5,205 nt of DNA. It comes from Candidatus Mesolinea sp. Its GTDB lineage: Bacteria > Chloroflexota > Anaerolineae > Anaerolineales > Anaerolineaceae. Below the pieces are notes generated by a model. The model saw nothing but the letters and a program-made list of their open reading frames with translations, was not told where the DNA came from and did not search any database. Shown one piece after another: positions 1 to 5,205 of this stretch. The stretch lies in contig DMCS01000031.1 of the NCBI GenBank assembly GCA_003445715.1, positions 7,186 through 12,390 of the forward strand, read 5' to 3'. Both the position numbers and the translations under genes were made by a program. How positions within the stretch are numbered: position 1 is the first letter of the stretch; each line of letters opens with the position of its first letter.

Positions 1-45
1 TATAAAGTTATTCATTTTTTAATGTTCTCTGGACATTTTCAACAA

Positions 46-76
46 CCTCTGCAAGCTATCTTGACATTCGCTTTAA
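46..76 (+). repeat. Direct repeat, upstream copy
   Basis: This 31-base segment matches positions 193-223 at 28 of 31 bases, at an offset of 147. The shared core is CCTCTGCAAGC, three variable bases, then CTTGACATTCGC. It contains a perfect TTGACA (61-66), but nothing resembling a -10 box follows at 16-18 bases, so this copy should not be a promoter by itself. The similarity stops on the right at about 76, where the GC-rich patch begins. It may be a duplicated regulator-binding site or the remnant of a duplication split by inserted DNA. Confidence 0.7.
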
Positions 77-80
77 TTGT

Positions 81-150
81 TCTCGCCGGTCTCTGAGTGC
101 GTAGCCTGCCCGTAGGGTTCCGAGCGAGTGGTCTTGACCGTAGGTCTCAC
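81..150. other. GC-rich intergenic patch, possible small inserted or structured element
   Basis: About 44 of 70 bases are G or C (63%), against about 30% in 1-80 and 36% in 151-268. The patch contains internal repetition: GAGTG at 95-99 and 126-130, each followed by CCGTAGG (110-116 and 138-144), and GGTCTC at 88-93 and 143-148. CGGTC (87-91) and GACCG (136-140) form an inverted pair enclosing most of it, and CCC-GTA-GGG (109-117) sits inside. No open reading frame or tRNA fold fits. It may be a dispersed intergenic repeat of the kind common in bacterial genomes, or an RNA-structured end of an upstream transcript. The identity is unknown. Confidence 0.4.
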
Positions 151-192
151 AAGCCTGTGAATTTGCTTAATCTTCCATAAACCAATCTCAAC

Positions 193-223
193 CCTCTGCA
201 AGCAAACTTGACATTCGCTCTAA
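193..223 (+). repeat. Direct repeat, promoter-proximal copy
   Basis: This is the second copy of the 31-base repeat at 46-76. Its TTGACA (208-213) is the -35 box of the operon promoter, so the conserved CCTCTGCAAGC block (193-203) lies immediately upstream of the -35 box, where an activator or an UP-like contact would act. The differences from the first copy are at 204, 206 and 220. Confidence 0.7.
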
Positions 224-236
224 AGAGTTATATAGT
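208..236 (+). promoter_or_regulatory. Sigma-70-type promoter of the marR-ABC-ABC operon
   Basis: A consensus -35 box TTGACA (208-213) is followed after exactly 17 bases by TATAGT (231-236), which differs from TATAAT at one base. Transcription would start near 243-245, leaving a leader of about 25 bases before the GTG start at 269. It is the only well-formed promoter I found between the window start and the first gene, and with both gene junctions overlapping it probably drives all three genes. An overlapping TTATAT (228-233) gives a spacer of only 14 bases and is less likely. Confidence 0.75.
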
Positions 237-238
237 TC

Positions 239-263
239 ACCTCGTTTAACTATTAAGCGAGGT
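239..263. promoter_or_regulatory. Imperfect palindrome, probable operator for the MarR regulator
   Basis: The left arm reads ACCTCG (239-244), T, TTAA (246-249). The right arm is TTAA (253-256), G, CGAGGT (258-263). The centre is the three bases CTA (250-252). Within the arms only 245/257 fails to pair. The site starts two bases after the -10 box, spans the expected transcription start and includes the GAGG ribosome binding site (259-262). MarR dimers typically bind palindromes of about this size near their own promoters, so autorepression is the natural reading. An mRNA hairpin hiding the ribosome binding site is less likely, because a start near 243-245 would remove most of the left CCTCG arm. 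Confidence 0.6.
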
Positions 264-268
264 TAATT

Positions 269-763
269 GTGTCTGACACTCTTTTAGTGCTATTACACGC
301 ATATGCCGAAAAGGCAATGAAACACTCGATTTTTGCCTTCATGACCTATATTCAGCAAGCCAACCTCTCTGCCTCTCAAGTTAATGCAATGTTTTTCCTA
401 ATGGACCACCCTAACAGTTCAATGAACGCCCTAGCGAATAAATTAGGCATTACCCGCGCAGCTGTTTCTCAATTGGTGGACCATTTGGTTAAACGTGGTT
501 ATGTCGACCGCAAAGTGGACCTGCAAGACCGACGGACAAAACGTCTATCCCTCACTGAAAAGGGACTATTGACAATGAAAGAAGCCCAACACGCACGCCA
601 CAGGTGGTTGCAAGAGTTGGTTAACGCCTTCACACCTGAAGAGCAAAGCACCCTGATTCCTGCGATACGGTTGCTTAACGCGGGAATGGATAAGTTAGCC
701 TCTGAAGCACCCCTAAGGAATAAAGCCGTGACACGCAATATCAATGAAGAGGAAACTGTATGA
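269..763 (+). CDS. MarR-family transcriptional regulator
   Basis: This 164-residue winged-helix protein probably represses its own operon and is released by a ligand, perhaps a substrate of the exporter encoded downstream. Residues 1-35 are helical, as in MarR dimerisation regions. The DNA-binding part runs from about 45 to 100: a helix-turn-helix with recognition helix from T62 (TRAAVSQLVDHLVKRG), then the wing with the hallmark DxRR segment (D87, R88, R89) and the RLSLTEKG strand and turn. A C-terminal helical region follows, and the last 20 or so residues are a polar tail, making it slightly longer than usual (about 140-150). It has no cysteine, which argues against an OhrR-like thiol sensor. 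The start is GTG at 269, chosen because GAGG (259-262) lies six bases upstream. The TGA stop overlaps the ATG of the next gene by four bases. The family is certain; the ligand is unknown. Confidence 0.93.
   Translation: MSDTLLVLLHAYAEKAMKHSIFAFMTYIQQANLSASQVNAMFFLMDHPNSSMNALANKLGITRAAVSQLVDHLVKRGYVDRKVDLQDRRTKRLSLTEKGLLTMKEAQHARHRWLQELVNAFTPEEQSTLIPAIRLLNAGMDKLASEAPLRNKAVTRNINEEETV
748..753 (+). promoter_or_regulatory. Ribosome binding site of the first ABC half-transporter
   Basis: AGAGGA lies six bases before the ATG at 760, inside the last codons of the marR gene. It supports the 760 start and suggests that re-initiation at the ATGA overlap is assisted by its own site. Confidence 0.7.
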
Positions 764-3003
764 AAAAATTGTTTCAGTTTATTAAACCTTACTGGCCAAA
801 CATTCTATTAACTGTTGTATTGCTTTTCATCATGACAAATACCGACTTAGCGCTGCCAGATTACCTCTCTAGGATCATCAATGTTGGTATTCAACAAAAT
901 GGTATCGAAAACGCAGTTCCAGAGGCTCTACGCAAGAGCACCATGGACCAAATCAATCTGTTCCAATATGATCAGGAAAAGGCTCAAACTTTAGCAGCCT
1001 ACCTGCTTGTGGAACCTGGCAGCGATGAAGCAGCAAAATATGTTCCGGATTATCCGATGGTCTCCTTGCAGCCGGTGTATGTCCTCCAAGAGAAGGATTC
1101 TGCTACGATTACCCAGCTTGAAGCCATCATGACGAAGCCACTAATCCTTACCTTTGGCATCGATATGCTCTCTCAAAACCCAGAACAAGCCGCCACACTC
1201 TTGGGGCACGAGTTTGCTACCCAAGTACAATCCTTACCTCCGGGCACCGACCTCAAAGCAATGCTCTTCCAATTGCCACCAGCGCAATTGGAAGCCCTGA
1301 AAACTACGGTTTATAAGCAGCTCGATGCCTTGGAGCCTTCTATGCTCACCCAGATTGCGGTGCAGGCAATCAGCCAGGAGTACTCCATCTTGGGGGTTAA
1401 CTTAGCCTCGATTCAGAACAAATTTATTCTGAACGTTGGTGGATTGATGATCCTTATGGCGCTTATCTCCGTGATCACCTCGATTTCGGTGAGCTACTTA
1501 TCTGCGCGTACGTCAGCCGGCGTTGCCCGCGATACACGTATTGCCGTCTTTGAAAAGGTGGAAAACTTCTCTGGCGAGGAATTCAATAATTTCTCCACCA
1601 GTTCTTTGATCACAAGAACTACCAACGACATTGCTCAAATTCAAATCGTGATTTTTATGATCATGCGCATGGCTTTGAATGCACCTATCATGGGCATCGG
1701 CGCCGTTCTCCGCGCTGTCAATAAAAGCCCCAACATGTGGTGGCTGATTGCCTTGGCTGTGGTAGCACTTACTGGGATGATGCTGATAGCCTTTGCTTTG
1801 GTTATGCCCAAATTTAGGATTTTACAGTCTTTGATTGACCGCCTGAACCTTGTCATCCGGGAAAATCTTTCTGGCTTGATGGTCGTGCGCGCTTTCCGCA
1901 AAGAAGAGTACGAGGAGAAGCGCTTTGAAAAAGCGAACCGGGACTTAGCCAATACAAACGTTTATATCGGCAGAGTGCTGAGCGTGATTTTCCCGCTCAT
2001 CAACCTGATCATGTCCGGGCTTTCCATTTTGATTATCTGGGTAGGCGCACACGAGGTTGCCCAGTCAGCCATACAAGTCGGAGATCTCATCGCCTTTATG
2101 CAGTATTCTATGCAGATTTTGTTCTCCTTTATCAGCTTGGCGATGTTGTTCATCATCTTGCCACGGGCTTCGGTCTCGGGTGAACGCATTGCCGAAGTAT
2201 TAGAAACACCTATCGTTATCCAAGACCCGCCTCATCCGTTGCAATTCAGTCAACCAGTGCGTGGGGAGCTCGAATTTGATGATGTGGACTTTAGGTACCC
2301 AGGCGCCGAGGAAGATCTCCTGCATGATATCAGCTTTATAGCCCAACCCGGAAAGACAACCTCAATCATTGGCTCTACCGGCAGCGGCAAGTCCACATTG
2401 GTAAACTTGGTGCCGCGTTTCTTTGACGTCAGCAAAGGCAGAATCCTGATAGACGGCATCGATATCCGCGATGTAACGCTGAAAGATTTACGAGCCCAAA
2501 TTGGTTACGTCCCGCAACGAGGTGTCCTCTTTAGCGGCACAATTGAATCCAATATGCGGCTTGCCAAGCCAGACGCGACCATAGAAGAAATTATGGATGC
2601 CCTGGATACCGCCCAAGCAATCGATTTCGTGCTGGCTAGCCCCAACGGTTTACAAACAGAGGTGGCGCAAGGCGGCACGAACTTTTCGGGCGGGCAGAAG
2701 CAGCGCTTATCCATTGCCCGCGCATTGGTGAAAAAACCACCCATTTACATCTTCGATGACAGTTTCTCTGCACTTGATTTCAAGACCGATGCTGCCTTGC
2801 GGAGTGCGCTCAGCAAAAAAGTAGGTGATAGCACTGTCCTCATCGTAACCCAACGCGTAGCCACAGCCAAAAATTCCGACCAAATTCTAGTATTGGATAA
2901 CGGCAGAATTGCCGGCATTGGCACTCATCAGGAACTGATGAAGACCTGCACGGTTTACCAAGAGATTGCCAGCTCGCAATTAAGCAAGGAGGAATTACTA
3001 TGA
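760..3003 (+). CDS. ABC exporter half-transporter with large extracellular insert and degenerate ATPase site
   Basis: This 747-residue fused membrane and ATPase protein is probably one half of a heterodimeric multidrug- or lipid/peptide-type exporter in the cytoplasmic membrane. Six membrane helices are visible at about 11-34, 226-248, 298-320, 326-349, 406-430 and 441-468. Between the first and second lies an insert, about residues 44-222, predicted outside the cell, polar and without cysteine; this explains the length against the usual 580-600. The nucleotide-binding domain has A-loop Y513, Walker A GSTGSGKST (538-546, K544), Q-loop Q586, signature NFSGGQ (641-646), Walker B IFD with D666, and D-loop SALD (670-673). 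D667 replaces the catalytic glutamate and Q698 replaces the switch histidine, so its own ATP site should be poorly hydrolytic. It needs a partner with a competent Walker B, and the next gene supplies one. ATGA overlaps occur at both ends. The substrate is not determinable. Confidence 0.95.
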   Translation: MKKLFQFIKPYWPNILLTVVLLFIMTNTDLALPDYLSRIINVGIQQNGIENAVPEALRKSTMDQINLFQYDQEKAQTLAAYLLVEPGSDEAAKYVPDYPMVSLQPVYVLQEKDSATITQLEAIMTKPLILTFGIDMLSQNPEQAATLLGHEFATQVQSLPPGTDLKAMLFQLPPAQLEALKTTVYKQLDALEPSMLTQIAVQAISQEYSILGVNLASIQNKFILNVGGLMILMALISVITSISVSYLSARTSAGVARDTRIAVFEKVENFSGEEFNNFSTSSLITRTTNDIAQIQIVIFMIMRMALNAPIMGIGAVLRAVNKSPNMWWLIALAVVALTGMMLIAFALVMPKFRILQSLIDRLNLVIRENLSGLMVVRAFRKEEYEEKRFEKANRDLANTNVYIGRVLSVIFPLINLIMSGLSILIIWVGAHEVAQSAIQVGDLIAFMQYSMQILFSFISLAMLFIILPRASVSGERIAEVLETPIVIQDPPHPLQFSQPVRGELEFDDVDFRYPGAEEDLLHDISFIAQPGKTTSIIGSTGSGKSTLVNLVPRFFDVSKGRILIDGIDIRDVTLKDLRAQIGYVPQRGVLFSGTIESNMRLAKPDATIEEIMDALDTAQAIDFVLASPNGLQTEVAQGGTNFSGGQKQRLSIARALVKKPPIYIFDDSFSALDFKTDAALRSALSKKVGDSTVLIVTQRVATAKNSDQILVLDNGRIAGIGTHQELMKTCTVYQEIASSQLSKEELL
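2986..2992 (+). promoter_or_regulatory. Consensus ribosome binding site of the second ABC half-transporter
   Basis: AAGGAGG lies seven bases before the ATG at 3000, within the final codons of the preceding gene. It is the strongest Shine-Dalgarno site in the operon and fixes the start of the last gene. It would help keep the second subunit at least as abundant as the first. Confidence 0.85.
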
Positions 3004-4898
3004 GTTACGCATCAAACTCAGAAGGTAACACAAACCATACCGAAGCCCCTGCTCCCGCGAAACCTCGCCAAAGGCAAGGCTTCGGGGGCGGGCCTGGGTC
3101 CCGCTTCATGCCTGGCGAAAAGCCGCGTGATTTCAAGGGGACGATGCAGCAATTGCTGGGCTACCTCGGTAAGTACAAGTGGACCATCGTGGTGGTCTTG
3201 TTCATCGCGGCTGCTTCAACCGTCTTCACTATCTTCGGTCCACGCACCTTAGGGCAGGCAACAACCGCCTTATATGAGGGCGTCCTTCGTATGGTCAGGG
3301 GTGAAGGCGGCATCGACTTCGATGAGATTGGGACAATCTTGCTGCGCGTTTTAGCGCTTTACTTGAGTGCGGCAACTTTGCAGTTAATTCAGGGATTCAT
3401 CATGACCACCATCGCGGCGGATATCACCTTCCGCTTCCGTCAAGAAATTGCCCATAAGATCCACCATTTACCTTTGCGCTATTTCGATCACATTACGCAC
3501 GGTGAGGTGCTCTCCCGCGTTACTACCGATGTGGACGTCATCAGTCAGACGCTTCAGCAAAGCCTTTCCCAGATTATCACTTCGATTGTCAGCGTGATCG
3601 GGATTTTAGTGATGATGCTGACAATTAATGTTACGCTAACTTTGATTGCACTGACGATCATCCCGCTTTCCATGCTGATCATCCGCTATGTCATCAGCCA
3701 TTCTCAAGGATTTTTCCGCAAGCAGCAAGAATACTTGGGGCATGTTAATGGGCATGTGGAAGAAATGTATGGCGCCCATGTGGTCCTGAAAGCCTTCAAT
3801 GCGGAGGAGCAAAGTATCAGTACGATGAACGAGCTCAACGATACCCTTTATGACACTGCTTGGAAAGCTCAGCTGTTCTCAAATATGATCCGACCCATCA
3901 TGCACTTCATTGGGAACGTTGGGTATGTGGCTGTGGCGATTGTTGGCGGCAACCAGGTCATTCAAGGCCGCTTGATGATTGGTGAAATTCAAGCGTTTAT
4001 CCAATACATGCGCTCCTTCCAACAGCCCATTTTGGAAATTGCTAACATCTCTAACATATTACAGCAAACAGCTGCTGCTGCTGAACGGGTATTCGATTTC
4101 CTCAACGAACCCGAAGAAGTGCCTGATCCGGAAAATCCGGTCATTCCTGAAGATATACAAGGAAATGTAACCTTCGATGATGTACGCTTTAGTTATGAAC
4201 CTGGTACGGTGGTAATCAAAGATTTCTCAGTTGAGGTTGACCCCGGGCAGCAAATCGCCATCGTCGGTCCAACTGGCGCCGGCAAAACCACGCTGGTTAA
4301 GCTTCTCATGCGCTTCTATGAGTTAGACGATGGCGAGATAGCCATCGACGGCACTAACATTATCCGCTTTAAGCGGCATGATTTACGCGGCATCTTTGGC
4401 ATGGTCTTGCAAGATACTTGGCTCTTCAATGGCACAATCTTCGATAATATTCGTTACGGACGAGAAGATGCGACCTACGAAGAAGTGGTGCGCGCCGCCG
4501 ATATGGCTTATGCCGATCACTTCATCCGCACGCTGCCTGGCGGTTACCAGATGGTGCTCAACGAGGAGGCTAGTAATATTTCTGCCGGCGAAAAACAGCT
4601 GCTCACCATTGCTAGGGCAGTTTTAGCTGACCCGACCATTTTGATTCTGGATGAAGCCACGAGCTCGGTCGATACCCGCACGGAGATTCTAATCCAGAAA
4701 GCAATGGATAAGCTCATGCGCGGCAGAACCAGCTTCATTATCGCCCACCGTCTCTCGACCATCAAGAATGCTGACCGTATTCTAGTCATCCGCGATGGGG
4801 ATATCGTGGAGCAAGGCAAGCATGATGAGCTGCTGGCTAAAAATGGCTTCTATGCTGAGCTGTATAACAGCCAGTTTGCCCTGCAGACTGAGTTCTAA
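3000..4898 (+). CDS. ABC exporter half-transporter, catalytic partner of the heterodimer
   Basis: This 632-residue protein has one exporter-type membrane domain followed by one nucleotide-binding domain, and probably pairs with the product of the preceding gene. A polar cytoplasmic leader of about 55 residues, rich in Gly, Pro and charge and containing PGEKPRDFKGT, precedes membrane helices at about 62-82, 113-137, 192-213, 214-235, 301-321 and 327-355. ATPase motifs are A-loop Y399, Walker A GPTGAGKTT (423-431, K429), Q-loop Q471, Walker B ILILDE with D551 and catalytic E552, and switch H583. The signature is non-canonical: ISAGE (527-531) instead of LSGGQ, with Ala for the first Gly and Glu for Gln. 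This is the reverse of the partner, as expected for a heterodimer whose one active site uses this Walker B and the partner's FSGGQ. I see no cysteine. The ATG overlaps the previous TGA. No frameshift or truncation is seen. Confidence 0.95.
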   Translation: MSYASNSEGNTNHTEAPAPAKPRQRQGFGGGPGSRFMPGEKPRDFKGTMQQLLGYLGKYKWTIVVVLFIAAASTVFTIFGPRTLGQATTALYEGVLRMVRGEGGIDFDEIGTILLRVLALYLSAATLQLIQGFIMTTIAADITFRFRQEIAHKIHHLPLRYFDHITHGEVLSRVTTDVDVISQTLQQSLSQIITSIVSVIGILVMMLTINVTLTLIALTIIPLSMLIIRYVISHSQGFFRKQQEYLGHVNGHVEEMYGAHVVLKAFNAEEQSISTMNELNDTLYDTAWKAQLFSNMIRPIMHFIGNVGYVAVAIVGGNQVIQGRLMIGEIQAFIQYMRSFQQPILEIANISNILQQTAAAAERVFDFLNEPEEVPDPENPVIPEDIQGNVTFDDVRFSYEPGTVVIKDFSVEVDPGQQIAIVGPTGAGKTTLVKLLMRFYELDDGEIAIDGTNIIRFKRHDLRGIFGMVLQDTWLFNGTIFDNIRYGREDATYEEVVRAADMAYADHFIRTLPGGYQMVLNEEASNISAGEKQLLTIARAVLADPTILILDEATSSVDTRTEILIQKAMDKLMRGRTSFIIAHRLSTIKNADRILVIRDGDIVEQGKHDELLAKNGFYAELYNSQFALQTEF

Positions 4899-4950
4899 AT
4901 CCATAATCCCCTGAAGCGCTTTGCTCGCGTCTGTTCCAGGTATTGTCATG

Positions 4951-4992
4951 GCTAATTAGAAATGTCCTATGCTGGCAATTTAGAAATGTCCT
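4951..4992. repeat. Pair of direct repeats, possible insertion-sequence end
   Basis: The 18-base segments 4951-4968 and 4975-4992 agree at 16 positions and share TTAGAAATGTCCT exactly (4956-4968 and 4980-4992), giving a 24-base period. On the minus strand the motif reads AGGACATTTCTAA. Iterated motifs of this kind occur near the termini of integrase-core (DDE) insertion sequences, where they serve as transposase-binding sites; I recall the GGACATTTCTA type from such elements but cannot verify it here. No transposase is visible in the window, so this would be a solo end, or the end of an element lying to the right. Confidence 0.55.
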
Positions 4993-5095
4993 GTTCAGTG
5001 GATAAAGTTTCCAGTATGGGCCTTTGTCGAGATTTAACCTTCATCCCCTTCTTGTCAATCATGTTGCATGAGGACGCTGAAAAACGCTTGTCCAT
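4967..5095 (-). CDS. Doubtful 42-codon ORF, hypothetical
   Basis: On the minus strand an ATG (5095-5093) follows GGAGG (5106-5102) with a six-base spacer, and the frame runs 42 codons to TAG (4969-4967). The product begins MDKRFSASSC, is basic in the first half (KKGMKVKSRQR) and ends in ISKLPA. I recognise no domain. Its 3' end is made of the TTAGAAATGTCCT repeats, which argues that it is a chance frame or a remnant of a mobile-element gene rather than a working gene. The good ribosome binding site is the only positive evidence. Confidence 0.18.
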   Translation of the reverse strand: MDKRFSASSCNMIDKKGMKVKSRQRPILETLSTEQDISKLPA

Positions 5096-5134
5096 GGATT
5101 ACCTCCAGCCTCTGAAAGGTGAATAATCTCAGGA

Positions 5135-5205
5135 TACCCTCACCCTGCCCTCTCCTAGCTCCGCGTCACGCCTGTTTTGGCATCAATCTGCTGGGAGTGG
5201 GAGGT
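5135..5205. repeat. C-rich segment, possible dispersed palindromic repeat cut by the window edge
   Basis: The segment starts with ACCCTCACCCTGCCCTCTCC (5137-5156) and ends with GGGAGTGGGAGG (5193-5204), a loosely complementary purine-rich arm. C-rich and G-rich arm pairs of this style (CCCTCACCC...GGGAGAGGG) are a common form of intergenic dispersed repeat in bacteria. The pairing here is imperfect and the right arm may continue beyond the window, so the call is tentative. Confidence 0.3.

Larger units (their letters stand above)
4899..5205. other. Downstream flank without a confident gene
   Basis: These 307 bases after the operon contain no convincing coding region and no clear intrinsic terminator: there is no GC-rich hairpin followed by a T run after the TAA at 4896-4898. 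The short palindrome AAGCGCTT (4914-4921) lacks a T tract. The rest is the TTAGAAATGTCCT repeat pair, a doubtful short minus-strand ORF and a C-rich segment at the edge, each listed separately. The composition looks like degraded mobile-element or dispersed-repeat DNA. Confidence 0.5.

Noticed and set aside
61..90. TTGACA in the upstream repeat copy as a second promoter
   Set aside because: At 16-18 bases downstream the sequence is GC-rich (around CGCCGG) with no -10-like box.
22..96. A 24-codon + strand frame starting MFSGHF with a hydrophobic second half, sharing the reading PLQA-LTFAL with the second repeat copy
   Set aside because: It has no ribosome binding site. The second repeat copy has no usable ATG and follows an in-frame stop. 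The shared reading simply reflects the nucleotide repeat.
87..140. tRNA or tRNA fragment, suggested by GGGTTCC in the GC-rich patch
   Set aside because: There is no acceptor stem, anticodon arm or T-loop consensus in the right spacing.
147..160. TCACA-AGCC-TGTGA stem-loop as a CRP site or terminator
   Set aside because: The half-sites are in the opposite order and spacing to a CRP site, and no T tract follows the short stem.
499..744. Minus-strand open frame inside the regulator gene
   Set aside because: It lies wholly within a clear MarR gene, has no recognisable domain and is a shadow frame, like those on the minus strand at 1641-1952, 1962-2189, 2250-2459, 2505-2744 and 4544-4819.
4066..4083. 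GCTGCTGCTGCT run as a microsatellite
   Set aside because: It encodes a short Ala run at a normal site in the protein and is too short to suggest phase variation.
3979..4170. + strand frames overlapping the second transporter (also 4378-4626)
   Set aside because: They are out of frame with a well-conserved ABC protein whose motifs continue uninterrupted through both stretches.
4911..4940. AAGCGCTT palindrome after the last gene as an intrinsic terminator
   Set aside because: The stem is only four base pairs with no loop, and there is no downstream T run.
1..5205. CRISPR array, toxin-antitoxin pair, riboswitch or defence system
   Set aside because: There is no regular repeat-spacer array, no paired small genes, no recognisable aptamer core in the short leaders, and the three main genes are fully explained as a regulated exporter.

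Overview
The window holds one compact operon of three genes on the + strand: a MarR-family regulator (269-763) and two ABC half-transporters (760-3003 and 3000-4898). The genes overlap by four bases (ATGA) at both junctions. The arrangement, the protein lengths and the ATPase motifs all fit a self-regulated heterodimeric type IV (ABCB-like) exporter, the broad group that includes LmrCD, BmrCD and TM287/288. The two nucleotide-binding domains are complementary. The first half has Asp in place of the catalytic Glu and Gln in place of the switch His, but an intact FSGGQ signature. The second half has the catalytic Glu and His, but an altered ISAGE signature. A heterodimer would therefore have one consensus and one degenerate ATP site. 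The first half also carries an insert of about 180 residues between its first two membrane helices, predicted to lie outside the cell. The substrate cannot be read from the sequence.

The left 268 bases contain no convincing gene. They hold a strong sigma-70-type promoter (TTGACA, 17-base spacer, TATAGT). A 25-bp imperfect palindrome follows directly, covering the expected transcription start and the ribosome binding site of the marR gene, and is a good candidate for autoregulation. Further upstream is a 31-base direct repeat (28 of 31 identical), whose second copy supplies the -35 box of the promoter. Between the two copies lies a GC-rich patch (about 63% GC against 30-36% around it) that looks like inserted or structured DNA.

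The right 307 bases (4899-5205) hold no confident gene or terminator. They contain two direct copies of TTAGAAATGTCCT at a 24-base period, which resemble the end of an integrase-type insertion sequence, a doubtful 42-codon minus-strand ORF with a good GGAGG site, and a C-rich stretch that may be the start of a dispersed palindromic repeat cut by the window edge.

The organism is a bacterium of medium GC using standard Shine-Dalgarno initiation. The protein style (the PGEKPRDFKGT leader and the SAGEKQLLTIARA signature region) is seen in Chloroflexota such as Anaerolineae and also in Firmicutes and Actinobacteria. I lean weakly to Chloroflexota, but the sequence does not decide it. No wholly new system is evident: the operon type is known, and the points of interest are the extracellular insert, the operator layout and the repeat-bearing flanks.
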